In this document: positions 1 to 9,487 of the stretch, piece after piece
Numbering within the stretch: the stretch's first letter is position 1
How the letters are laid out: the number at the start of each line of letters is the position of its first letter
Assembly (NCBI GenBank): GCA_003249215.1
Contig: QKJR01000012.1
Coordinates: 1 to 64,000, forward strand
Direction of reading: 5' to 3'
Source of the DNA: Rhodobacterales bacterium
GTDB taxonomy: Bacteria; Pseudomonadota; Alphaproteobacteria; Rhodobacterales; Rhodobacteraceae
Length of the DNA stretch: 64,000 nucleotides
Notes under the pieces: generated by a model
Databases searched by the model: none
Told to the model about the DNA's origin: nothing
The model's input: only the letters and a program-made list of their open reading frames with translations
Translations under genes and position numbers: made by a program

Positions 1-957
1 GCGGAATGCGTTGTTCATCAGGACGGCGACCAGAAGCATCACGCCGATGATCAGGGCCGACCAGTTGCGGTCGAGCTGGGTGAAATAGATGCCCTGGCTG
101 ACGACGGCGAAGGTGAGCGTGCCGATGAAGATGCCGAGCACCGAGCCGAAGCCCCCGGTCAGCAGCACACCGCCGACCACCACCGAGACGACGGCGTTGA
201 AGATGTAGTTCATGCCGCCCGAGACCTGTGCCGAGTTGAACAGGATCGCGCCACACATCCCCACGAAGCTCGCCGAGGTCGAGGACAGCACGAAGAGGCC
301 GATGGTCATCTTGTCGGTCGGGATCCCCGCATTGCGCGCGCTTTCCTTGTCGCCGCCCATCGCGAAGAGCCAGTTGCCGAGCGGGCTCTTGTGGATCACG
401 AACCACAGCACCGCGGCGAAACCGATCCACCACAGGATGACGATCTGATAGTTGCCCGCGATCAGCGTGCCGAAGAGCGCCTTGGCCCAGTCCGGCGCCT
501 CGAGCGGCACCGAGGCCGCCCCGGTCAGCAGCACCGAGCCAGAGAGCACCAGCCCCTGCATCGCGACCAGCGTGGCCAGCGTGATGATCAGCGAGGGCAC
601 CGAGGTCTTGACCGTCAGGAAGCCGTTGATCAGCCCGACCAGAACCCCAAGCCCGAGCGCCACGGCAATGCCGACGACGATGGGCGCGCCGTAATAGCCC
701 GAGACGATCGCGATGCTCATCGAGCCCGCCGGGATCATCGCGCCGATCGAGATATCGAGCTCACCCGCGATCATCAGAAGGCCCACGGGCAGTGCGACGA
801 TCCCGAGGTTGGCGGCGAAGTTCACCCAGCTCGCGGCGCCCGCGAACTTGCCCAGGTTGGCGCCTCCGAAGATCACGAAGAACAAGGCGACGGCGATCAG
901 GCTCAGCACGGCACCCGCTTCGGGCTTGCGCAGGAAGGATCCGAGAGAAAGAGACAT
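1..957 (-). CDS. Sugar ABC transporter permease (RbsC-like), partial, runs off window start
   Basis: Manual minus-strand translation from ATG at 957: MSLSLGSFLRKPEAGAVLSLIAVALFFVIFGGANLGKFAGAASWVNFAANLGIVALPVGLLMIAGELDISIGAMIPAGSM; hydrophobic, closely similar to the adjacent permease. Confidence 0.88.
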   Translation of the reverse strand, partial: MSLSLGSFLRKPEAGAVLSLIAVALFFVIFGGANLGKFAGAASWVNFAANLGIVALPVGLLMIAGELDISIGAMIPAGSMSIAIVSGYYGAPIVVGIAVALGLGVLVGLINGFLTVKTSVPSLIITLATLVAMQGLVLSGSVLLTGAASVPLEAPDWAKALFGTLIAGNYQIVILWWIGFAAVLWFVIHKSPLGNWLFAMGGDKESARNAGIPTDKMTIGLFVLSSTSASFVGMCGAILFNSAQVSGGMNYIFNAVVSVVVGGVLLTGGFGSVLGIFIGTLTFAVVSQGIYFTQLDRNWSALIIGVMLLVAVLMNNAFR

Positions 958-968
958 GGTTTTGGTCC

Positions 969-2018
969 TCATTTCTTCTTCTTGGAGTAGCTCAGCGCCA
1001 TCTGGCGGAAAGTGTCGTTCATCAGAACCGCAACAAGGAGCAGCGCGCCGATGATGACCGAGCCGAGATTGGGGTCGAAGCCGGTGAAATAGATGCCCTG
1101 GTTCACCATCGAGAAGGTGATCGTGCCGAGTACGATGCCCATCACCGAGCCGAACCCCCCGGTCAGCAGCACCCCGCCGATGACCACGCACATGATCGAG
1201 TTGAAGATGAAGCTCTGCCCGCCGGAGACCTGCGCGCTTTGATAGACCATCGCCTGACCGACGCCGACGAAGGCCGCGGAAAAGCCCGAGAGCATGAAGA
1301 GCCCGATGGTCAGTTTCTCGGTCGGGATGCCGGCGTTGCGTGCCGAGGTCCGATCCCCGCCAAGCGCATAGATCCAGTTGCCGATCGGCAGGAAATGCAG
1401 CGCGAAACCGATGATCGCGACGAAGCCGATCCACCAGAAGATCGTCACCTGAAACATGCCGCCGACGAAGCCGCCGAGGATTGCCTTGAAAAACGGTGAC
1501 GGCACGATCGAGGTCGAGGTCGAACCGGTGAGCAGCACGGCAAGCCCGAGCGTGAGCCCCATCACCGCGAACATCGTGCCGATCGTCACGATCAGCGAGG
1601 GCATGGCCGTGCGGTTGACCGCAAAGCCGTTCACGAACCCCACCGCCGTACCCATCGCAAGGGCCGCAAGGATGCCGACGATCTCGGGCAGGCCGTAATA
1701 GCCCGAGACGATCGCCACGGTCAGCGAGGCGGCCGGGATGACCGAGCCGATCGACAGATCGAGCTCGCCCGCGATCATGAGAAGACCGATCGGCAGCGCG
1801 ACGATGCCGATCTCGGCCGCGACGTTGAGCCAGCTCGCCGTGCCCGCGGCCGAGGCGAAGATGCCGCCGGCCGAGATCACGAAGAAGGCGAAGACCGCGA
1901 TCAGGCCCAGAAACGAGCCCGCTTCGGGGCGTCGCATCGCGCGGCCCAGCGTGGCGCCGATCCCTCCCGAGGAGGAGACGGCCGCTGATTTATGTGTATC
2001 GGTGGCGGCGGATGCCAT
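969..2018 (-). CDS. Sugar ABC transporter permease (RbsC-like)
   Basis: 349 aa multi-TM protein with GIVALPIGLLMIAGELDLSIGS and GGFGSVMGIVLG motifs typical of BPD_transp_2 permeases. Confidence 0.92.
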   Translation of the reverse strand: MASAATDTHKSAAVSSSGGIGATLGRAMRRPEAGSFLGLIAVFAFFVISAGGIFASAAGTASWLNVAAEIGIVALPIGLLMIAGELDLSIGSVIPAASLTVAIVSGYYGLPEIVGILAALAMGTAVGFVNGFAVNRTAMPSLIVTIGTMFAVMGLTLGLAVLLTGSTSTSIVPSPFFKAILGGFVGGMFQVTIFWWIGFVAIIGFALHFLPIGNWIYALGGDRTSARNAGIPTEKLTIGLFMLSGFSAAFVGVGQAMVYQSAQVSGGQSFIFNSIMCVVIGGVLLTGGFGSVMGIVLGTITFSMVNQGIYFTGFDPNLGSVIIGALLLVAVLMNDTFRQMALSYSKKKK

Positions 2019-2143
2019 TGTGGATCTCCCTGGTCGTCCGAAGGCCGTGACCGACCCGTTTCGCGTGGCGCGAACCGGGGGGCGGCGTGGGGACCACCCG
2101 GCATCGCGCCGGATGGATCAGTGTCAGGATCGGAAGAGGGGCC

Positions 2144-3118
2144 TCAGCGGGTGCCCGCCTTGACGCCGGCGGCGGTCGCATCGACGTTGGTCGCGTCGAC
2201 GATCCCCGGGCCGGTCAGGATTTCGCGGGTCGGGATCTGCAGGCCATAGTTCACATAGCCATTGAGCATCGCGACGGCGAGATAGCCCTGCATGTAGCCC
2301 TGCTGGTCGATCGCGCAGGCCTGCTTGTCGGCCTTGATGTTGTCGAGGATCGCTTCGTTGAAGTTGATCCCGCAGACCGCAACCTGCCCGGTCTTGCCCG
2401 CTTGCTGGATACCCGAGATCGCGGCATTCGCATCGACGTCGCTGACGGTGAAGACGGCGTTGATTTCGGGGTGCTGCAGCAGGTGCGCCCGCACCGCCTG
2501 AGCCACCGCCGTTTGCGAACCGAACGAGGTCGCCGGCAGGGGCAGAACGTCGCCGCTGCCACCAGCCGAGGTGATCCCCTCGACAAAGCCACCGCAGAAG
2601 GCTTCGACGTTGGCGGCGCCCGGCAGCGTGTTCACGCACAGACCGTTGTTGTTGCCCTTGCCCGCCAGATAGGTGCCTGCGGCCTTGCCGGCCTCATGGT
2701 CATCCGAACCGACATAGTTCATGGCATCCAGACGGTCGGCCGCTTCGAGACCGCCAGCGTTGTAGATGATCAGCGGAATGCCCGCCGCGCGCACCGCCTG
2801 GAAAGCCGGGTCCATCGCCTCGGGCACCCAGTCGGGGCCGACGATGGCATCCGCGCCTTGGTCGATGGCCTGGCGGATAAGCTCGGCGGCGTCGACGCCG
2901 AGGTTGTCGTAGTTCTGCGGTCCGAGCCAGGTGACCGAGCCACCCTGTTCCTTGACCACGATGCCGGCATCCTCGGCGCCGCGCTTCACGATCGACCAGA
3001 ACGGATCGTCGGGCTTGCCGCCAACCACGAAGATATCGGCAGCCATGACGGCGGTCGCGGTGCAACCGGCAATGATGGCAGTCGAAGCTGTTGCCGCAAA
3101 ACGGCTGAATTTGGTCAT
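2144..3118 (-). CDS. Sugar ABC transporter substrate-binding protein (periplasmic binding protein type 1)
   Basis: Signal peptide MTKFSRFAATASTAIIAGCTATAVMAA followed by PBP1-like fold sequence (DDPFWSIVKRGAEDAG, INAVFTVSDVDANAAISGIQQAG); start chosen at 3118 rather than 3241. Confidence 0.9.
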   Translation of the reverse strand: MTKFSRFAATASTAIIAGCTATAVMAADIFVVGGKPDDPFWSIVKRGAEDAGIVVKEQGGSVTWLGPQNYDNLGVDAAELIRQAIDQGADAIVGPDWVPEAMDPAFQAVRAAGIPLIIYNAGGLEAADRLDAMNYVGSDDHEAGKAAGTYLAGKGNNNGLCVNTLPGAANVEAFCGGFVEGITSAGGSGDVLPLPATSFGSQTAVAQAVRAHLLQHPEINAVFTVSDVDANAAISGIQQAGKTGQVAVCGINFNEAILDNIKADKQACAIDQQGYMQGYLAVAMLNGYVNYGLQIPTREILTGPGIVDATNVDATAAGVKAGTR

Positions 3119-3206
3119 GTCGATTTCCTCCCTTTCCCATCTGCTGACGGGAACTCCTCGTGACAAATTTCCTAGATGAAGCTTGAAAACTATGAAATGA
3201 ATAAAG

Positions 3207-3254
3207 TTGATCGTATCAATGAATGTATCATAAAATCTCATTCATGATGATACA
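3207..3254. promoter_or_regulatory. Candidate LacI-family operator region
   Basis: TTGAT-CGT-ATCAA (3207-3219) and TGTATCAT-N15-ATGATACA (3224-3254) inverted repeats in the AT-rich gap between the transporter and the divergent LacI gene. Confidence 0.5.
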
Positions 3255-3275
3255 AAACCGGAGGGGAGGAGCAGC

Positions 3276-4310
3276 ATGAGCAGGCCGACAATCGCCGACC
3301 TGGCAGAAGAGGCGGGCGTGTCCATTTCGACCGTCAACCGCATCATCGCGGGCTCCGCCTCCGTTAAAGGTGCTACGATGCAGCGCGTGCAAGCCGCTGC
3401 CGAGAAGATCGGGTTCTACGGGATCGCGACGATCGAGGATCGGGTGCGGAAATCTGCGCCGCATTACCGGCTGGGCTTTCTGCTGCAACAGTCGAGTCGC
3501 GAGATATATCAAGTCTTTGGCCGCAAGGTCGTGGCCGCCTGCCACGAGCGCCGCGACGAGGTGATCCATCCCACGGTGGACTTCGTCGACCTGCTGACCC
3601 CAGAGAATATCGCGGCACGTCTCAAGGCGCTCGCCGCCAATAATGACGCGGTTGCCCTGATCGCCGCCGACCACCCGCTGATCGCCCAGGCGATCCGGGA
3701 ATTGCGCGAGGCCGGCAAGCCGGTCGTGGCCTATATCTCGGACCAGTCCGCGCCCGAACGAGCCGCCTATGTCGGCGCCGACAACTGGAAGCTGGGGCGC
3801 ACCGCGGCCTATCTGATCGCGCAAATGACGTCGACGCCGGGACGAATCGCGGTCTTCATCGGGAATCACCGCTATCAATGTCAGGATGTGGCCGATGCTG
3901 CGCTGCGCTCTTACATGCGCGAGCACGCGCCGCATCTGAGCGTGGACGATTGCCGCCCCACCCATGAGGAGGCCGCCGAGGCCTATGCGATGGTCAAGGA
4001 ATTGCTCGCCTCAAGCGAGGATCTCGTCGGGATCATGCTGAATGGCGGGGGCATTTCCGGGGTGCTGCGCGCCCTGCGCGAGGTGCCCGCAGAGCGCCGC
4101 CGCGGCATCCGCCTGATCTGCCGCGACATCGGCCCCGAAATTCGCAAGGGATTGTCGGAGGGGCTGATCACCGCGGCCTTGTGCCACCCGCTGGAACAGA
4201 TCTCGGCGGCGCTGGTGCAAACGATGATCGAAGCGACCGCACAGGGTGACAACTCGATTACCGTTCAGCGCACGATCCCCTTTGAGATCATTACGCCGGC
4301 GAACATATAG
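3276..4310 (+). CDS. LacI family transcriptional regulator
   Basis: N-terminal HTH MSRPTIADLAEEAGVSISTVNRIIAGSASVKGATMQRVQAAAEKIGF plus PBP1-like effector domain. Confidence 0.95.
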   Translation: MSRPTIADLAEEAGVSISTVNRIIAGSASVKGATMQRVQAAAEKIGFYGIATIEDRVRKSAPHYRLGFLLQQSSREIYQVFGRKVVAACHERRDEVIHPTVDFVDLLTPENIAARLKALAANNDAVALIAADHPLIAQAIRELREAGKPVVAYISDQSAPERAAYVGADNWKLGRTAAYLIAQMTSTPGRIAVFIGNHRYQCQDVADAALRSYMREHAPHLSVDDCRPTHEEAAEAYAMVKELLASSEDLVGIMLNGGGISGVLRALREVPAERRRGIRLICRDIGPEIRKGLSEGLITAALCHPLEQISAALVQTMIEATAQGDNSITVQRTIPFEIITPANI

Positions 4311-4750
4311 CGACCACATTGATCGCCCGCATCGCGCCGGGACCGGACAACACCCGGCCTTACCGACGCAAAGAGACGCTGGCTGCCCGGATCGCCTGCC
4401 ACCGCTCTGATGGCCTGACGATGGCCCATACGACAAGCCCACGGGCTCATCGCGCCATGCAGGCATTTCGCAAACCCGTAAGAGCGGCGCCATTAGGGGG
4501 CTCAACTGTGGGTGTCAGTCGTGGGCCTGTCGTTCGCAATTGACCAGCTTTCGTGCTGCGAATGGAGTGAGCGACTGGTTTGGCAGAACCGAACTTCCGC
4601 GCCTGCGGCACGATGAGCGTCTGCACTGGGCCGGTTCTGAGCGTCATTGGCAATGAAACCATCAGCGAAAGTCACCTGTGCCCGGCGTCCATGGGTGGGG
4701 GCCGGAAGACAAGACCGCCCCCCCGGCCGGCGATTCAAACAGATACAAGA

Positions 4751-4782
4751 AAGCCTCGGGGCGATGACCCGAGGCTGCTTGT
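4751..4782 (-). terminator. Rho-independent terminator for the class II RNR gene
   Basis: AGCCTCGGG-GCGATGA-CCCGAGGCT stem-loop; on the minus strand followed by TTCTTGT. Confidence 0.65.
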
Positions 4783-4864
4783 TCGCTTCATTCGGAAAAA
4801 TGAGCTTTTGAGACATTGAGGTCATGCCATGTGGCGCGGCACAAATACCAACGCCCCGCCCGCC

Positions 4865-7129
4865 TCAGCCGCATTTCGAATGGCCGCAATCGGCGCAGGT
4901 CATGCAGCCTTCGACCTTGCGCATCGCATAGGATCCGCAGCTCGGGCAGGCCTGACCGCGCGGGGCCTCGCCCACCGCCATCACCTCGGCCTTGGGATCG
5001 GATTTGAGGCCCATCCCCTCGCCGGCGATGAAGCCGATCGAGACCAGATGCCGCTCGATCACGCCGCCGATCGCCGCGAGGATCGAGGGAATGTATTGCC
5101 CCTGAATCCAGGCCCCGCCGCGCGGATCGAAGACCGCCTTCAGCTCTTCGACAACGAAACTCACATCGCCGCCGCGCCGGAACACCGCCGAGACCATCCG
5201 CGTCAGCGCCACCGTCCAGGCATAATGCTCCATGTTCTTCGAGTTGATGAAGACCTCGAACGGGCGGCGGTGGCCGGCCTGCACGATGTCGTTCACCGTG
5301 ATATAGATCGCATGTTCCGACCCCGGCCACTTGAGCTTGTAGGTCGCCCCTTCGAGCGCGGCGGGCCGGTCGAGCGGCTCGGTCAGATAGACTACCTCCG
5401 CACCCTGATCGGCCTCGGGGGCCTTCTCGGATTTCTCCGACACGGTCAGCACCGAGCCGGTCACATCGTTCGGGCGATAGGTGGTGCAGCCCTTGCAGCC
5501 CTGATCCCAGGCCGCCATGTAGACATCCTTGAACGCGTCGAAGGAAATATCCTCGGGGCAGTTGATCGTCTTCGAGATGCTCGAGTCGATCCATTTCTGC
5601 GCTGCGGCCTGCATCTTGACATGCGCGAGCGGCGGCAGGGTCTGGGCGTTGACGAAATAGCCGGGCAGTTCCTTGTCGCCGAACTTGTCGCGCCACATCT
5701 GCACCGCGTAATCGACCACCTCTTCCTCGGTGCGCGAGCCGTCCTTCTGCAGAACCTTGCGGGTATAGGCATAGGCGAAGACCGGCTCGATCCCCGAGCT
5801 GACATTGCCGGCATAGAGGCTGATGGTGCCGGTCGGCGCGATCGAGGTCAGCAGAGCGTTACGGATGCCATGGGTGCGGATCGCTTCGCGCACATCGTCA
5901 TCCATCTGCATCATATTGCCCGAGGCCAGATATTTCTCGGCGTCGAAGAGCGGGAAGGCGCCCTTTTCGCGGGCCAGATCGACCGAGGCGAGGTAGCTCG
6001 CCCGCGCGATCGCCTTCATCCAGATCTCGGTCTGTGCGGCGGCTTCGTCGGTGCCATATTCGAGCCCGAGCATCAGGAGCGCATCGGCAAGGCCGGTCAC
6101 GCCAAGCCCGATCCGGCGCTTGTTCGCGGCTTCCTCGGCCTGCTGCGGCAGCGGGAAGCGCGAGGCATCGACCACGTTGTCCATCATCCGCACCGCGGTG
6201 CGCACCAGCGTATCGAGCTTGTCGATGTTCATCATCGCCTGCGGCTCGAAGGGCCGCTCCACCAACCGCGCGAGGTTGACCGAGCCCAGCAGGCAGGCGC
6301 CATAGGGCGGCAGCGGCTGCTCGCCACAGGGGTTCGTCGCCGCGATCTCTTCGACGTAATTCAGATTGTTCATCTGATTGATGCGGTCGATGAAGATCAC
6401 GCCCGGCTCGGCGAAATCATAGGTCGCGCGCATGATCTTGTTCCACAGATCGCGCGCCTGCACCGTGTGATAGACCCGGCCCTCGAAGGTCAGATCCCAG
6501 GGGCCGTCGGCCTTGACCGCTTCCATGAAGGGGTCGGTGACCAGAACCGACAGGTTGAACATCCGCAGCCGCGCGCTGTCCTGCTTGGCGGTGATGAACT
6601 GCTCGATATCGGGGTGATCGCAGCGCATCGTCGCCATCATCGCGCCGCGGCGACTGCCCGCCGACATGATCGTGCGGCACATCGCATCCCAGACATCCAT
6701 GAAGCTGAGCGGCCCCGAGGCATCGGCGGCGACGCCCTTCACCTCGGCGCCGCGCGGGCGGATCGTCGAGAAATCATAGCCGATCCCGCCGCCCTGCTGC
6801 ATGGTCAGCGCGGCTTCCTTGAGCATGTCGAAGATACCCGACATCGAATCGGGGATCGTGCCCATGACGAAGCAGTTGAACAAGGTCACGGCCCGGCCGG
6901 TGCCCGCACCCGCGATGATCCGCCCGGCGGGCAGATATTTGAAATCCTCGAGCGCGGCATAGAAGCGCTCTTCCCATTGCGCCGGGTCTTTCTCGACGCT
7001 CGCCAGCGCCCGCGCGATCCGGCGCCATGTGTCCTCGACGCTCAGGTCGACCGGCGTGCCATCGGCCTCTTTCAGACGGTATTTCATGTCCCAGATCTGT
7101 TCGGCGATATTGGCAGCGAAACGGGTCAT
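4865..7129 (-). CDS. nrdJ: Adenosylcobalamin-dependent ribonucleoside-diphosphate reductase (class II RNR)
   Basis: GRIIAGAGTGRAVTLFNCFVMG, TNPCGEQPLPPYGACLLGSVNLARLV, APTGTISLYAGNVSSGIEP, C-terminal CPSCGSYAMRKVEGCMTCADCGHSKCG. Confidence 0.95.
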   Translation of the reverse strand: MTRFAANIAEQIWDMKYRLKEADGTPVDLSVEDTWRRIARALASVEKDPAQWEERFYAALEDFKYLPAGRIIAGAGTGRAVTLFNCFVMGTIPDSMSGIFDMLKEAALTMQQGGGIGYDFSTIRPRGAEVKGVAADASGPLSFMDVWDAMCRTIMSAGSRRGAMMATMRCDHPDIEQFITAKQDSARLRMFNLSVLVTDPFMEAVKADGPWDLTFEGRVYHTVQARDLWNKIMRATYDFAEPGVIFIDRINQMNNLNYVEEIAATNPCGEQPLPPYGACLLGSVNLARLVERPFEPQAMMNIDKLDTLVRTAVRMMDNVVDASRFPLPQQAEEAANKRRIGLGVTGLADALLMLGLEYGTDEAAAQTEIWMKAIARASYLASVDLAREKGAFPLFDAEKYLASGNMMQMDDDVREAIRTHGIRNALLTSIAPTGTISLYAGNVSSGIEPVFAYAYTRKVLQKDGSRTEEEVVDYAVQMWRDKFGDKELPGYFVNAQTLPPLAHVKMQAAAQKWIDSSISKTINCPEDISFDAFKDVYMAAWDQGCKGCTTYRPNDVTGSVLTVSEKSEKAPEADQGAEVVYLTEPLDRPAALEGATYKLKWPGSEHAIYITVNDIVQAGHRRPFEVFINSKNMEHYAWTVALTRMVSAVFRRGGDVSFVVEELKAVFDPRGGAWIQGQYIPSILAAIGGVIERHLVSIGFIAGEGMGLKSDPKAEVMAVGEAPRGQACPSCGSYAMRKVEGCMTCADCGHSKCG

Positions 7130-7336
7130 CGGGCTCCTCGAGGGTTGATGCAGGCAAGCGCAAGGCGTGGAAAACGGCAAAGTCCGCGGCACATCTCGTA
7201 CGCGACGAACAGAAATCCACAATACATAAGGGGGCCGGCGAGGACCAGATCGAAATGCCGCTTTCTCCCCGGCTTTCCGCGCCCCTTGTGTCGGCCGGGC
7301 TCGAGGCCTAGATTTCATCGCTCAGCGAGGCTTGCG

Positions 7337-7750
7337 ATGATAAACTTGATCAAACTCTGTGTCGGCGCCGAGAAGGTCGAGGACCTGATCGCGTGGCAAG
7401 CGGCGCGCTATGGCAAGGGCCCGGCGATGCATGTCACCCGGATGGCGCCGAAACGCGGCCCCGAGGTGCTGGATGGCGGCTCGCTTTACTGGGTGTTCAA
7501 GGGCGTGGTGCTGGCGCGTCAACGGATCGTTGCGCTCGACGAGGTGATGGGCGCCGACGGCATCCCGCGCTGCGCGATCGTGCTCGACCGCAAGGTGGTG
7601 CGCACCGAGGCTCTGCCCCGCCGCCCATTCCAGGGCTGGCGCTATTTCAAGCCCGAAGATGCGCCCGCCGACCTCCCCCCCGGCCGCGAACGCGAAGAGC
7701 CGTTGCCGCGCGAACTGCTCGCAGCGCTCTCGGAAATCGGCTTGCGGTGA
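7337..7750 (+). CDS. DUF1489 family protein
   Basis: MINLIKLCVGAEKVEDLIAWQ...KGPAMHVTRMAPKR...LYWVFKGVVLARQRI; recognised alphaproteobacterial family. Confidence 0.8.
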   Translation: MINLIKLCVGAEKVEDLIAWQAARYGKGPAMHVTRMAPKRGPEVLDGGSLYWVFKGVVLARQRIVALDEVMGADGIPRCAIVLDRKVVRTEALPRRPFQGWRYFKPEDAPADLPPGREREEPLPRELLAALSEIGLR

Positions 7751-7895
7751 GGGGGCGCTGCCCCCGTCCTTCGGACTCCCCCGGGATATTTGGATCAGGT
7801 TGAAAGCACATGATTTCCCCTTCAACCTGACCGAAATATCCCGGGGGTGAGGACGCAGTCCGAGGGGGCAGCGCCCCCTGCACCCTCTCCGCCCG
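7750..7895. repeat. Long imperfect inverted repeat, Rhodobacteraceae-type intergenic palindromic element, possible bidirectional terminator
   Basis: GGGGGCGCTGCCCCCGTCCTTCGGACTCCCCCGGGATATTTGGATCAGGTTGAA matched in inverse by TTCAACCTGACCGAAATATCCCGGGGGTGAGGACGCAGTCCGAGGGGGCAGCGCCCCC, between convergent genes. Confidence 0.85.
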
Positions 7896-7898
7896 CGC

Positions 7899-8702
7899 CT
7901 AGCGCAGGATCGGCGGCTTCGACGGGTCCATCCCCGGCGCAGTGGGCTTGAGCTCCTGCACCTCGTCCTCGACCGGTTCGGGCAGATGCAGCACCAGCGC
8001 CTTTTCCAACAGCACCGCGGCGCCCGGATCCTCGGGCGCAAGGAAGGTCACATCGAGCTCGCCCGCCTCGAGACCCGAGAAGGCCAGCGCCTCGGCCATG
8101 GCCTTGGCGATGCCGGGCCGCGCGGCCTCGGTCGTGCCGAGGAAGGCCAGCACATGGCCGCGCCGCCCGTCGTCATAGGTGACCCCGCCGAGCAGCGCCG
8201 CCGAGGCGAGGCCCGCGAGCTGATCGAATTTCGCCTCGAAGGCCGGCAGCAGGAGGCCCAGCACCGCGGGCGGCAGCGCGGGGGCGTCGAAGGCCACCGG
8301 CCGCCCTTCGGAGGCCTCGGGCGCATGGGTCAGCGCGTGCGCCAGCCAGTCCATCGCCTCGGGCGGCAGCAAAAGCGCGCTCTCGGCCACGCCGAGATTG
8401 ATCCCGAGCCCGATGCCTTCGCCCGCGAGATGTTGGGCGATCACCCGGCCCGGCAGCGCGGCATAGGGCGCGGGCGCGCCGGTGAATTCGGCCAGACGTT
8501 CCTCGAGGTCGAAGGCGAGGACGAACTCGCCCTCTTCGGTCTCGAAGATCTGCGGCGTGATGTCCTCATCCTCGGGCTCGGCCTCGAGCAGCAGGAACAG
8601 CTCGGCATCGGCCAGCCGGTCATAGACGGCCAGCCGCAGCGCCTCATTGCCGGGATCGGCCTCCATCGCGGCATGGGCGCGGTCATAGGCGGTCGTCGTC
8701 AT
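7899..8702 (-). CDS. SseB family protein
   Basis: MTTTAYDRAHAAMEADPGNEALRLAVYDRLADAELFLLLEAE...EDEDITPQIFETEEGEFVLAFDLEERLAEF typical of SseB N-terminal domain. Confidence 0.8.
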   Translation of the reverse strand: MTTTAYDRAHAAMEADPGNEALRLAVYDRLADAELFLLLEAEPEDEDITPQIFETEEGEFVLAFDLEERLAEFTGAPAPYAALPGRVIAQHLAGEGIGLGINLGVAESALLLPPEAMDWLAHALTHAPEASEGRPVAFDAPALPPAVLGLLLPAFEAKFDQLAGLASAALLGGVTYDDGRRGHVLAFLGTTEAARPGIAKAMAEALAFSGLEAGELDVTFLAPEDPGAAVLLEKALVLHLPEPVEDEVQELKPTAPGMDPSKPPILR

Positions 8703-9367
8703 CGCAATACCTCCTTCACCCGGGCGCGCAGGGCGGGCAGCAGATCGGCCTCGAACCACGGGTTGCGTTTCAGCCATCCGGTATTCCGCCAGGACGGATG
8801 AGGCAAGGGAAAGACGCGCGGCGCATGATCGCGCCAGCCCGCCACCGTTTCGGTCACGTTGCGGGTGCCAAGGTGCCAGCGCTGCGCCGCGCCGCCCACC
8901 AGCAGGGTCAGATCGACGGGCCCGAGCGCCGCCAGCACCCGATCCCGCCAGGTCGCGGCACAGAGCGGCGGCGGCGGCAGATCGGCGCCCTTCGCGTCAT
9001 AGCCCGGAAAGCAAAAGGCCATCGGCACGATCGCGATCCGGTCGAGATCGTAGAAGCTGGCCTCGTCCACCCCCATCCAGCCGCGCAGCCGGTCGCCCGA
9101 GGGATCGGTGAAGGGCCGCCCCGAGGCATGGACCCGCGCGCCCGGCGCCTGTCCCACGATCAAGAGCCGCGGGCCGCGCGCGCTGTGCGGCCGGAACCAG
9201 ACCACCGGGCGCGGCAAATGGCCCGTGGCGGTCGCCGCGAAACGCCCCGTGCAGAGGCGGCAGGCACGGATCTCGCCCACCAGATCACCGCCCGCAAGCG
9301 GCTCCGGATTTTCCCCCTGCACGGTCTTTTCCCCTCCGGTTATGGTTTCCCGATCAGCAACAAACAC
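8699..9367 (-). CDS. Uracil-DNA glycosylase family protein
   Basis: CRLC...RGPRLLIVGQAPGARVHASGRPFTDPSGDRLRGWMG and LPHPSWRNTGW motifs; start uncertain. Confidence 0.85.
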   Translation of the reverse strand: MFVADRETITGGEKTVQGENPEPLAGGDLVGEIRACRLCTGRFAATATGHLPRPVVWFRPHSARGPRLLIVGQAPGARVHASGRPFTDPSGDRLRGWMGVDEASFYDLDRIAIVPMAFCFPGYDAKGADLPPPPLCAATWRDRVLAALGPVDLTLLVGGAAQRWHLGTRNVTETVAGWRDHAPRVFPLPHPSWRNTGWLKRNPWFEADLLPALRARVKEVLR

Positions 9368-9416
9368 CGGTGGATCGTTTCCATTGGCGGCAATCGGACA
9401 TATTATTGCCCGAATA

Positions 9417-9428
9417 CACCTGTAGGTG
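9417..9428. promoter_or_regulatory. Candidate inverted-repeat operator upstream of capsule-export genes
   Basis: CACCT-GT-AGGTG inverted repeat about 60 bp upstream of the ABC ATPase start; regulator unknown. Confidence 0.25.
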
Positions 9429-9487
9429 AATTGTTAACCCGGCCGCGGGATGGTGAATACGCGGCACAAGAGGCAGATCCGCAGGCG

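Noticed and set aside
4311-4750. Unexplained gap with several ~70-110 aa ORFs on both strands
   Set aside because: No ORF has a plausible start, motif or composition; likely noncoding or old decay, not enough to call a feature
4829-7750. 973-aa plus-strand ORF
   Set aside because: Shadow of the class II RNR; only its end, from 7337, is real (DUF1489)
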